Part shown: in pieces, positions 54,525-64,000 of the stretch
How positions within the stretch are numbered: position 1 is the stretch's first letter
Layout: the number at the start of each line of letters is the position of its first letter
DNA from: Sialis fuliginosa
Taxonomy: Eukaryota; Arthropoda; Insecta; Megaloptera; Sialidae
Assembly: GCA_961205875.1 (NCBI GenBank)
Contig: OY540809.1
Span: forward strand, 10,428,267 to 10,492,266
Length of the DNA stretch: 64,000 nt
Reading direction: 5' to 3'
Position numbers and translations under genes: made by a program
Notes under the pieces: model-generated
The model's database searches: none
The model's input: only the letters and a program-made list of their open reading frames with translations
Told to the model about the DNA's origin: nothing

Positions 54525-54850
54525 CAATTAATCTTATTCTTAAGAGCACATTTACATTGATACTTTTTTTGTTTCAATATTTTTAATTATCGAAATACAT
54601 ATTTACTTTAAAGAATTTAGGAATCAATTCAACAATATGATTAAACAATGCGATATACATATGACTGATTGTGAGAATAAAGATTTAACCTTATCATCAA
54701 CTTACCTCTATTAACAACACTTCCTTTTTATTTTTAATTAACACAAGTTTTTTTATTACTAGATGTTGCGTTAAATCGGTCACAACACGGCCGAACTAAA
54801 CTTAAACTGACGATGAGTCGAATGGATATTTACTGAAAATTAATAACAAA

Positions 54851-55101
54851 GTAGGACTTGTGTAGTTCACGAACGACCTATTTCAAAAGAGCGGCTCCCA
54901 CTCGTTTCTAAAAATGAGATTGTACGATTTTTATTTTTAATAAGTACGTTTACAATACATTACATTTGTATTGATTTCTTTTTTGGTATTGTATATAAAT
55001 AATAGTATTGTAATTAGTATTGTATATAAAAGTATCGGGAACTATTGAACTAAAAGAGTCGAAGCCGCTCTTTTGAAGAGGTGAACTATGCACAAGTCTA
55101 C
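54851..55101. mobile_element. hAT-like palindromic MITE
   Basis: GGACTTGTGTAGTTCACGAA and TTCAAAAGAGCGGCTCCCAC at the left are inverted at the right (GAAGCCGCTCTTTTGAAG, GTGAACTATGCACAAGTC). Ends of the TGTGTAGTTCACGAACGA type are common in arthropod hAT elements. It is nested inside the 3.66-kb element. No target duplication confirmed. Confidence 0.6.
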
Positions 55102-55576
55102 ACTTTAGAGCGATGCAGGCGGTGAGGGGAATGTGCCGTTTTGTTATAAACGTACATTTTCTGTTTCTTTCTTACTCACACTCATTTGTGAATATGTTAT
55201 TATTGCCATAGTCACGGCGCACTGTTAATTATTGGCACATTTTATATTTGAAAACGCGGTTCCTAATCCTTCTGAAAATTTACAGATATCTTTATGAATT
55301 AATGAAGAATATAATAATACGTTTAAATTTTCATTAAATCACTTACATTTCATCATCACTTCACTTTAAAAAGATTATGAAACCATAAGAATGCATGTTA
55401 ATTTGTTCATTTAATATCTCATAAACTATTCTCCTAATGATCTTGAAATTTTACCTAGATTTTTTAAGTATAAATGTTTTTTTGTTTATAAAGTTTCATC
55501 AAAATCTCTGTATTATTATTCTATGGTGTCAAGTATCAACCTCCTTAAATTTATTTAACGTACCTAATATTAACAT

Positions 55577-55815
55577 TAGGGGGCATCCATTAATTACGTG
55601 AGATCAAATTGGGCTGGGGGGGGGTCCAGCAAAATCTCACCAAATCTCATTTAAATGAAGGGGGGGGGGGGGGGGGCATTGAAAATCTCACGTCAACTTT
55701 TTAATTCAAAGAATATACATTATTATTACAGATAATAATAAAACTAATCTCATTTGAGGGAGGGGGGGGGGTCCTACCACATCTCACCAAATCTCATCAA
55801 GGGAGAGGGGGGTCC
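55577..55815 (+). repeat. 'GGGCATCCATTAATTACG' repeat with long G tracts
   Basis: Starts GGGGGCATCCATTAATTACG, related to 2937-3337. ATCTCACCAAATCTCAT occurs at 55634 and 55782, each beside G-rich tracts: G9 (55616-55624), G17 (55660-55676) and G10 (55762-55771). Strong G-quadruplex potential. Tract lengths may be affected by sequencing. Confidence 0.6.
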
Positions 55816-56829
55816 AAATTCAAAGAAATGTAAATGTAAAAATTCTTATGTAAATATGAAATATTAATAATAAAACTTTTTATAAAAAAGGTTTAGTTTT
55901 TGATTAACAAAATAATAAAAAATGTTTTTTTATAATTATAAAAATTATCAATATAGATAAAAATTAAACAATAATAAGTTCAGTAAAATTACAATTTGCG
56001 TAGGATAAATAAAAAATTTTGGTAACATTACAATGCACTATGTAATTTGACAATCAAAATTGTAAAGATAATAAAAAGCTTTTTAAATTTTTAATGAGTT
56101 TATTGTAATATAAATTACAATATTTGTTTGTGATTTTACATAAAATTATAGCGAATCAAATCACAAACAATGTTTGTGATTTGATTGTAAATTGACGAAT
56201 GGTTCTGTAAAATCACAATGTGTTTAAGGTTTATACATAAAGATTGTAAAATTACAACTCATCTTAGTAGGTTTACTCACATGCCTTGGAAAATTACTCA
56301 AATTGTATTATAATTTCGTATTACCATACACTGATTTGTAATTTTACTCATTTTTGTTTTGTAATATAATTGTAATTTTACAAAACTTTTTAACAGTGCA
56401 GACAAACCAACCAAGTTTCATTAAAATCCGTTCAGTTGTTCATGAGTTATGCGTGTGACAAATTTGAGATATGGAGATGAATCTATAAATTTATACGATT
56501 TAAAAAGTTTGAAAACCCTGTTTTATAGTATATAGTAAAAAATTATATTAAATGTCTTAACTCAGATTTCTTTTTTGGGCCTGTTTGCCTAAGGTAAGAT
56601 ACATGACATTGAAAATTTTGTTATTTATTTTTATTAGTAAACTATCATTGCACTGTGAGAAAAACGATTAGTTGTAGTAAATAAATGTAGTTAGTTGGCG
56701 TGTTTTCGAAAATATTTGTTAGTAAAATATTATCATCGTGTTCGCCATTAGCAACTATATATTGTTAACTGTAACCAAATCTTGTTATCTATAAATAATC
56801 TCTTCTCTCAGTGTACTTTACACGAATAA

Positions 56830-57161
56830 TGTCCGGTATTATAAAGGAGCTAGCAAATTTGCTAGCTAGTAAGCACTTTCAAATGAGATATCAAACTTAT
56901 ATGACAGTTCTTTTGGAGTTTGTTGAAGACTTTGACAAGTTTCGCGCACGCGTTGTAGGTAAATACCAACGGTATTAAAACAGTGGTGATATTATGAAAA
57001 TTATTTTGTACGGTGAAAGATGTCAACTGTGTTACAATTAGTTGAAGTGTCACTGCTCTAAATTCCATAGCTAATCCATAGATACTAGTACAGTATTAAT
57101 ACCCCATTTGAAAGTGCTTACTAGCTAGCAAATTTTGCTAGCTCCTTTATAATACCGGACA
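56830..57161 (+). mobile_element. Family G Harbinger-like MITE copy
   Basis: 332 bp, ends TGTCCGGTATTATAAAGGAG and CTCCTTTATAATACCGGACA, perfect inverted repeats, flanked by TAA on both sides (56827-56829, 57162-57164). GCTAGCAAATTTGCTAGC forms a subterminal hairpin at each end. It is inverted relative to 38614-38892 and keeps about 50 bp that copy lacks. The frame at 56862-57068 is a shadow. Confidence 0.85.
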
Positions 57162-57164
57162 TAA

Positions 57165-57837
57165 GAAATATAAAAATATAAATTATTCAGTTTTAATACT
57201 AACTTTTTTGTATTTTTTAAAATACTCAGATGCGCCCTGAAACTTTAAATATTTATTTAAAATAATAAGCTGATATATGAAAAATATTTGGCTGAAATAA
57301 ATATTCCAGAAATCATCCATATATTACATTTAAAATTTCATATCCTTTTTGAAATTTATAATGTCATATTATATATTTATTATTTATACTAAACATATGT
57401 ATATGTAAGTAATATACACTATAAAAACATTTTTATGCAGATGATGCTCTTTAGCTTATGTGATTTAATTTTCAAAAAGAGTGAATTTATTTTGCATATT
57501 TAATGCTACCAGCAGCAAGTCACGGATTCGCATAAATACAAAATAAATGATACGGAAATTTTTTTGGGTGGTTATGTTAAATGGATGTATCCATACAATT
57601 TATCACTTTTTGCGATTTTTTCTCTCTCTTGATGTACTTCTATATTACGCGCTACTTCGCTGTAAGAATTATTCTACCATGGACGAGTTCAATGATTTAA
57701 TACATGAGTAAAAGGGTGTTATTAATGTAGCTAAAAAAATTTTTATTAATTTTATATGTAATATTGATTGAGGTTAATTTTACTTATTCTGAGTAAACTA
57801 TACAAACATTTAGACTTCCGCGGTGATATTGATATGT
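57165..57837. other. AT-rich DNA, nothing recognised
   Basis: No gene or element end recognised. Confidence 0.45.
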
Positions 57838-57935
57838 GTCTTGGCTTCTGGGTATAAGCCGCGTCGATTTGGTCGTTCTATCGGCCAACGTTTCGTCGCA
57901 CATTACAGTGGACATCATCAGGGTTTTAAAAAGTT
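57838..57935 (-). repeat. Repeat Z copy 2 with hammerhead-like core
   Basis: On the minus strand: CCCTGATGA, T, GTCCAC, TGTAAT, GTGCGAC, GAAACG, then TTGGCCGATAGAACGACC. GTCCAC pairs with GTG-GAC (one bulged C). Compared with 31739-31877 the stem differs by a change that keeps pairing (GAC versus GAT against GTC). No stem I partner or UH site is seen. Penelope-like origin is a possibility. Confidence 0.45.
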
Positions 57936-57949
57936 CTCGACCACCCAAT

Positions 57950-58450
57950 TTTTTTCCTATTAAAAAGTTGCAAAAATAAATAAATTTTATATCAACTTTG
58001 AGATGGGATGTGAAATAGATTTTTTGATCAAATCTAATCTTTGATTTTTGTAGATATCTTCAATTTGTTTTTAGGCTTGCTGTACGATCATTTTTGACCG
58101 AGTTATTTTCGATCAATACAAATATTGCCATTTAAATTTTGAACGCTTATTACTAGGAAAATAAACGATAGTAAAAATATCCAAGCGCAGATTTGGGAAG
58201 TTTTAAGTACATAATTTGGTCATACAGTGATACAAAAAAGCAAAACTAAGAGAACATTTTTATCTACAAAAGACATTTCTTAGATTTGTCACGGCTCATA
58301 GAGGCTGTTAAAATTGATATCAATTTCTTAATTTTTTGTCGATAGCAAACTGTTTTAGAGGTTAACGAGCTTTTTTATTATCAAATTAGTTTTGAGTTTC
58401 CAAAAATACGCAATAAATACATATGTTTAAAAGTACGAGACAATTTTTAT
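57950..58450 (+). repeat. Diverged dispersed repeat L, copy 2
   Basis: See 12420-12830. The order GATCATTTTTGACCGAG, TTTTGAACGCTTATTACTAG, ATCTACAAAAGACATTTC and GAGCTTTTTTATTATCAAAT is preserved. Class unknown. Confidence 0.5.
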
Positions 58451-58514
58451 GAAAATGATTTTCTATGTATATAGATTTATTTTAACTAGTGTTGTCTATG
58501 GTCGAAATTCGACC

Positions 58515-59047
58515 AATATTTTACCTGCGTTAATGGCAACATACACACCTTATCTATCCATTCCCCTCCTTTTATAATAAATACAAAAAAATGTACGACA
58601 ATTTTCAATGTACACCTATTAATATATAGATATCTCAAAACAACAATAGATAACACAAATATATTTTTTAGACAAAAATAAGCGAAATCGTAACTGTAAT
58701 TTAAAATGAATAAATTAAAAATTGTAAATTTACTTCATTTTCTATTATTAAGCGTAAAACAATTACGTTTTACAGAAACCTAAAACTATCTATTTTTGCC
58801 GCTTGGTGGCGCTAGGAGTATTGCTATGCTGTTGACCGATGCGAGGGGTAATAAACAAACAGCGAGAAGGGAAACCATGTGTGTATTTTAACTTTATTTT
58901 ATCTGCCTTAACGGCAACATACACATTTTGTGCACATCTCTGCTACCTTTCGAATGATATAAGTTTCATTCACTTCCTTTTATAATAAATACTAAAAAAG
59001 CGTACGATAATTTTCGATGTTCATGTATTAATATATAGATTATTTAA
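58515..59047 (+). repeat. Direct repeat pair about 390 bp apart
   Basis: TGGCAACATACACACCTTAT ... CTTTTATAATAAATACAAAA ... TATTAATATATAGAT at 58530-58630 recurs at 58913-59040 (CGGCAACATACACATTTTGT, CTTTTATAATAAATACTAAA, GTATTAATATATAGAT). The spacer contains GCTTGGTGGCGCTAGGAG. Confidence 0.6.
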
Positions 59048-59638
59048 ATTAAAAGCATAATTTATTGTTTTAATCTCTCTTCTTCTCTTTGAGAAGCTAT
59101 TGTATATGTAGATATATGATAAAGCTTTCAGGTACTAATTGTTTGTTACTTCCTTGAAATTAGTTATTTTGATATACGAGTTAGTGTCACTTCACTGTCA
59201 ATATTCATTATATATTGAAACTTTACATGAATGTGTGACGCTGTTATTTACTCAAAACAAAGCTGCAGCGTTAACGCGCGAAGCTGTGGGCGTGGGCTGG
59301 TGTTTTACAATTACAATGATACAGCTACCCTAAATATGAGAAATAAAATCATTAGAGGGGTGTTTGTTAAAATGTTATGTTTAAGTAAATATATTTTTCA
59401 CCAAATTTTTTTTAGATTTTTTTACTTTAGATTCGTGTTTTTATTGCGCTTTTGTTCAACGTTTCGGCATGCAGTACAGTGAAATTTTAGTTCATTATTA
59501 AGCTGGCACAGATTATAATCAGTAACTGCACAACTTTGATGCATATAAAAGGTGTGCAATGTGCAACCTTTCTTTAGAGTAGTAGAAATTGGAAAGTAGC
59601 AATTTCAAGTATATAAATAATTCGGGTGTATGCCATAA
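59048..59638. other. AT-rich DNA, nothing recognised
   Basis: Two overlapping plus frames (59139-59333, 59231-59482) have no recognisable domain. Confidence 0.4.
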
Positions 59639-60303
59639 GGGTTCCGAAGTACGTACTACGTGGACTGCTTAGAGCCACAGGTGCATTTTTGATTGAGAAA
59701 AAAATATAAAAATAGGGACATATTCTACTAATTGATATCTACATTTCGACTCCCCAAATGCATAGATATGAAAAAAAAAATCTATGACACCCCTCCTTAT
59801 TATTCCAAAATTTAAAATGATATTGTTGATTTTAGTATTTGTCGTTGGTAGTCCCATTAAAGGCTCGATACCTAATTTTTTCAGATTTTTTGAGCTAGTA
59901 AGTTATCGAGTTAGGGGGGGAGGCAAAATAATATACTGCTTTTAGCCGCCTACTGGTACCATTTTTAAGTTAAATAAAAATATAAAAAATAGGGTCAAAT
60001 TCTACTGATTGAGATCTACATTTTGATACTTTAAAGTCCCCGCAGGCGTCATTTTTGATTTAGAAAAAAAGAAAAATGGTCAAATTTCACTGGTTTGTTT
60101 GTTATACATTTTTTGTGTGTTGCTTTAGCCCCTTCGCGTCTTTTCTGAAAAAATAATTTTCAAAAAATTTGTACATATTTTACTAGAGGGCATCATTTTA
60201 CAAAAAGTTTCTAGCTTATATAGTTTACGAGATATTTTGCTTTGAGTGAAATGGACGGACGGACGAACGACAAAGTGAGATTAATAGGGTTTCTTCGGAA
60301 CCC
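59639..60303 (-). mobile_element. Family B element copy 2
   Basis: 665 bp, ends GGGTTCCGAAG / CTTCGGAACCC, inverted relative to 48386, flanked by TAA on both sides. The modular interior and (GGAC)n run at 60253-60266 match copy 1. The frame at 59669-59857 is a shadow. Confidence 0.75.
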
Positions 60304-60530
60304 TAAAAATGGTTAAAAATAAATTATTTGCACCTTTAAGGTACTAACTATTTTTTACTGTAGCAAAAAGTTAAATCAACAGAAAAATATGAAAATTTCA
60401 AAGAAATTCAGAAATCATTGTGTGACCTAAAACAATGATTATGGAATACCGGGGTCAAATCTATAGTAACATTTTTTTAATCTTCAATATTTATCCCTTT
60501 AGGTATAGCAGATTATATCCTTAATAATAT
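60304..60530. other. AT-rich DNA, nothing recognised
   Basis: Short spacer between family B and the Helitron-like element. Confidence 0.4.
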
Positions 60531-60549
60531 ATATAAAGCTCAACGTCTC

Positions 60550-60583
<34 letters not shown>

Positions 60584-61412
60584 CGTTAGTTACCTTATCA
60601 CTGGAGAACCACTTATCCGATTTACGAGTTTTTTTTTTTAATTCATAGGTACGTTCTCTGGCCAGGTTATAGGCTATATTTTTTTACGTTCGGTAACATA
60701 ACAACAAAGCAGTGACGATAATAGTAAATCAAGTCGGAAAAAATTTTGCCGTCGGCGCGCTGTTTTGTAATACGCTGCCTAAACCGTTCAATATAGAACA
60801 AAATAATGTATTAAAGAATTGTGTAGAATCAAAAGTTCTACAATTAAGTCAGCGACACGATATGTCTAACTTTTATATTTAAGCCACAATGACTGCTTTT
60901 ATGTTACAAAGAAAACATAAAATATTTGGGTTTTGTTTACATGGACTTATGACCTGCAAAACATTAACCCTTATCGAAATAAATGATTTCATCGTCATAA
61001 GTACTTAATGTAGATATAGTTTGCCATTTACAGCATCCAATTTGGTCGTATAGTTTAGAAAATATCTTAAAATATATTTATAAAGGTAATATCTTAAATG
61101 TATGGTGTCGTGCCGCATCGAAGCGAGTACATCAGACTGGATTCGCGTACGCTCGGTAGATATTCGGAGTCCCTCGGCTGATCGTTTGTGTTTATTTTGT
61201 TTTCAATAATTAACATTTAAATTTAAACAGAACACAAATTATTTGTACTTTTTTCTTCTGATTCGTTTTTGTTAGGTAATTTAGGTATTGATAAATTATT
61301 ATTACAATAAAAACTAATCGTGTTTGTACTTAATTAATTAAACTATATTTTTCAAAAATCCTAAACAATAATTCCGTAGTCTACGCGAGCGAAGCCGCGT
61401 GGGCCCAGCTAG
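60531..61412 (+). mobile_element. Helitron-like non-autonomous element
   Basis: The head is TATAAAGCTCAACGTCTC followed by (TCTG)n at 60549-60583 and CACTGGAGAACCACTTATCC. The tail is ACGCGAGCGAAGCCGCGT, able to form a 5-bp stem (ACGCG/CGCGT), then GGGCCCAGCTAG with T following. A hairpin a few bases before a CTRR end is the Helitron 3' signature. No Rep/helicase coding. A fragment of the same 3' end lies at 31890-32018. The exact 5' terminus is uncertain. Confidence 0.65.
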
Positions 61413-62159
61413 TATTATATATATATCATTATCATTCGATGATGTTACTACTAATAGAAATGTCTATTTTGGAATGTATCTAGTAAAAGGTTTTGAAAGC
61501 ACTGTGCTAGACGTTTTTGATGTTCGGTGTACGTAGGCCGCGCCGGTGGAGATTGCGTAGGAGGACTTTCAGTTTTACAAGGGTACACTTAATGTGGGCG
61601 TTGTTATATACTTAAGATTTTTATTATTTAAAATTGTTCAAGGTAGATATTTTTAGTTTTAAAGAGTATATTATGTACTCGGTTCTTTTGAATAACTTAC
61701 ATTTAAATGTCATGTAATAATTCTGTTTATATTTAGATTTTCTTGTAACTTTTCTATTACGACGTAGTACATATTTTGTAAATGAAATTATATATTCATG
61801 AACTTTTTAACAGAAATACACACTTTTTATTCTCTGAATTGGGTTTGCAATTTTTTGTGATGCAATTTAAGGAAATAAAATAGATTGGTATATTAACTAG
61901 ATTTGATAAAAAAAAAAAGTTTGTTCAAAATAGTCTTAACACAGTGTTTTAAAATTGCTGATTTTAGAGGAGAGAGTAGAAAAATCTTTGAATAATGAGT
62001 AGGTAAAGAGGCGACCCACGCAGTGTGTCCGTTGATGCATCAAATTAGTCCTCAAGCATTTTTTTTTACATATTTCTGTTTTAGAGCAAAAATGAATTGA
62101 CTTAGTTTGGATACAGAATTTTATGAACTACATTTTCTAAATATTTTTATTATTTTGAT
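61413..62159. other. AT-rich DNA, nothing recognised
   Basis: Contains a GC-richer patch at 61520-61570 (AGGCCGCGCCGGTGGAG). No gene assigned. Confidence 0.4.
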
Positions 62160-62750
62160 CAGCGACTTGAACCGGAATTTAAGTATGGTTCAGGTTCAGT
62201 TCGGGTTCGGGTTTTGGGTTCAGCATGGTGCAAACTATTTGGGTTAAAAAACTGTTACTTTTTAAGGGTTCAGGTTCGGGTTCTTGTACAAGTTTATGAT
62301 TGAAGAAACTTATTTTGTTCGAAAAAAAAAAATTAACAAATAAAACATTTTATGAACAAGGAAAAACATTAATAGCCATTAAAATATTGCTAGAAAAAGG
62401 ACAAAAAATTAAATTACATTTTAAAGATTGAAATCTCTACTTTTCGGAATGTTTTGCAAACTGAAATGTAATTCAGTTATAGAATTAAAAAATATGTAGG
62501 TTAATTTTAGTAGTGGACTTGTTAACTCACATGTTTCAATTTTCAGTTAGTATCTTTTAAAAATCATTGAAGAAAAATATATAATTTATTGTACCTTTGA
62601 AAAATATATGGTTACCGGTTATCCGTGAAAAGGTTAGGATTCATGTTCAGGTTCGTTGACTTTGAAATATAGCGGTTCGGTTCGGGTTCAGATTAATGAA
62701 AAATACAGGTTTTTTCGGGTTTCGGGTTCGAGTTCAAGTTCAAGTCCCTG
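62160..62750. mobile_element. hAT-like element rich in GGTTCGGG hexamers
   Basis: 591 bp. Ends CAGCGACTTGAACCGGAA and TTCAAGTTCAAGTCCCTG are inverted repeats (CAGSGACTTGAAC). Flanking octamers ATTTTGAT (62152-62159) and ATTTTAGT (62751-62758) match at 6 of 8. Both subterminal regions carry many GGTTCAGGTTCGGG-type repeats (62190-62215, 62265-62285, 62640-62740). No coding. Confidence 0.7.
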
Positions 62751-63775
62751 ATTTTAGTAAACTAATTAACTGTATAGCGATGAATTGTAGGTGGTAAACA
62801 TTTCTAGACTCACACCTACATCCTACTAACGTACAAATAAGTACAAGAGCATCCTCTGGCACGTTCCTCCACAGAGTTCTTGCGGAAATTACATTATCAT
62901 TTTCCAACTGGAGTGCAGCGGAGACATAAAAATACAGTTTTAAAAGGAAATTACACAAATGTGGTACGATTTTTTGTGTCTGCGGCGTTTAGAATGTGCA
63001 ACGTCGTTCAATTAGATTTATATATTCGCACAGTGATCCAGATATGCATATTATTGGCCAACAAGTGTTTTCTTCTTTTAAGTTACATTATTGTAACGAC
63101 AGACGCTAAGTTTTTTTAATTTCTAATGCAAAGTTAACTTTTAAAATAATACATTTTATAATTTTATAAATACTAGATTGTAGGTCCCTTTGACACTTGG
63201 ATATTTGAGAACTTATTGAGTACTTAAAGTATTTAAAGTTTACCTATAACTTGTAGAATGTAATTTGATATTATTTTACAAAATTCAGCATATTTAATTT
63301 TGTCCAAAAAATTCCAAAATTTGTACTACTGTTTAACGATGGCAACGTTCTAAGTCACAAGCACTAATATGACGCTAATGCGTCTAAACTTAGCGCGAAG
63401 TAATACAACGGCACCACTGTGATTTGTGACCCTATAAAGTGATTTGTATGTATAGAGTGAGAGAGAGGGTATGTTGTGGTGTATTTATGTATTTACTGCG
63501 GATACAGAGAAATTTATTGTGGATATATACATACATTAAGAGATGACTTCGTATTAAAATACACTTTACTAATATCTAGAACTTACGCTATAAATTTTAT
63601 AATAAAATAAATTTTATTATATGTAACTTATTTTGGGCTGAAACCATACTTACAATTAATCAAGTATGAAAATTAAAATAATAGTCCAAATGCGGTCAGT
63701 GCTACCTTATTAAACAAAATTTGATAAGCTTCGTATTGTACAATTTTTTAATTTAATTGATTTCGTAATTTTTAA
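62751..63775. other. Mostly AT-rich DNA, nothing recognised
   Basis: Overlapping frames on both strands at 62740-63119 are unrecognised. A GC-richer patch at 63340-63430 has no splice-supported frame. A GAGAGAGAGG run lies at 63459-63468. Confidence 0.4.
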
Positions 63776-64000
63776 TGTTCCGAAGAAAAACCCTATTAAT
63801 CTCACTTTGTCGTCCGTGCGTCCGTCCGTAAAATATCTCGTAAACTATATGAGCTAGAAACTTGTACATGTAAAATGATGCCTTCTAGTGAAAGATGTAC
63901 AAATTTGTTGAAAAAATAATTTTTTAGGTGGGGCGCTAAGGAGCCAAAGCTAGGTAAAAAAATATTTTTTTATACCAAGGTATGTGGCACGTCAAAATGT
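63776..64000 (+). mobile_element. Family B element copy 3, cut by the window edge
   Basis: GTTCCGAAGAAAAACCCTAT, TCTCACTTTGTCGTCCGTGC and GTAAACTATATGAGCTAGAA match the head of 48386-49120; the copy runs off the end of the window inside the first module (TACCAAGGTATGTGGCACGT). Confidence 0.75.

Larger units (their letters stand above)
52742..56398. mobile_element. 3.66-kb element inserted in a family A copy
   Basis: Ends CACTGTTAGAAATTTCC and TTTTTAACAGTG: an inverted repeat of about 12 bp with one mismatch. CAGACCA (52735-52741) and CAGACAA (56399-56405) duplicate the family-A target. Subterminal regions on both sides are full of TTGTAATTTTAC and GTAAAATTACAA words. The interior holds a 0.6-kb palindrome, a decayed spliced gene on the minus strand, a hAT-like palindrome and G-tract repeats. 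I do not recognise the superfamily; a 7-8 bp duplication would fit hAT-, P- or MULE-like classes. Confidence 0.6.

Overview
This window looks like gene-free, AT-rich intergenic or intronic DNA from an insect, most likely a moth or butterfly. No host gene could be recognised on either strand: the longest open frames are about 100 codons, look like chance frames in AT-rich DNA, and several lie inside repeat arms. The lepidopteran guess rests on repeat signatures I associate with that order: elements starting with CTAATATTATAAATGCGAA and carrying an 'aaccgctgaaccgat...gaaggacataggctac' core, the GGGTTCCG...CGGAACCC family, blocks reading ATTTCAAAAAAGGAGGAGG, and Helitron-like 3' ends reading GCGAGCGAAGCC...AGCTAG. 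No database was searched, so this is an inference.

The content is a dense, nested patchwork of mostly non-autonomous transposable elements. Families recognised by comparing the window with itself: A (TGCTTCCTCG ends, six copies), B (GGGTTCCGAAG, three), C (AAGGTACTGGCACCAGT, five), D (TA-CAGTCGCCTGCA, five), F (CCCGGG-ended foldback, two), G (TGTCCGGTATTATAAAG with TAA duplications, two), Helitron-like ends (seven), pogo-like miniature elements (two), hAT-like miniature elements, several large foldbacks, a CR1/Jockey-type LINE 3' end, and tRNA-like/SINE pieces. Three insertions can be dated relative to their hosts because undisturbed sister copies of the target lie in the same window: a 1.7-kb TTAA foldback inside a family-A copy (4719-6426), a 605-bp TA element inside a family-C copy (39848-40452), and a 3.66-kb element inside another family-A copy (52742-56398).

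Region by region: 1-4.6 kb has small foldbacks and MITEs; 4.6-7.6 kb is a nested A/foldback complex; 7.6-11.2 kb is mostly unassigned AT-rich DNA; 11.2-15.5 kb has a Harbinger-like MITE, a hammerhead-ribozyme-like motif, a pogo-like MITE, a GC island and a foldback; 16.7-25 kb has A, LINE, hAT, C and D copies and a GC island containing an octamer motif; 25-32 kb has Lepidoptera-type repeats, foldbacks and tandem Helitron-like pieces; 32-44.8 kb has a GC island, foldbacks and C/F/G/D copies; 45-52 kb has duplications, B, V and a tRNA-like sequence inside an inverted repeat; 52-57 kb is the 3.66-kb insertion carrying a decayed, apparently intron-containing gene; 57-64 kb has G, B, Helitron-like and hAT-like copies.

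The observations most worth follow-up are the hammerhead-like motif at 11816-11860, the 3.66-kb element with three splice-linked decayed exons, and the tRNA-like sequence in the loop of an inverted repeat at 50565-50944. Because there are no host genes there is no pathway to describe; the possible regulatory content is confined to a handful of GC-richer islands.
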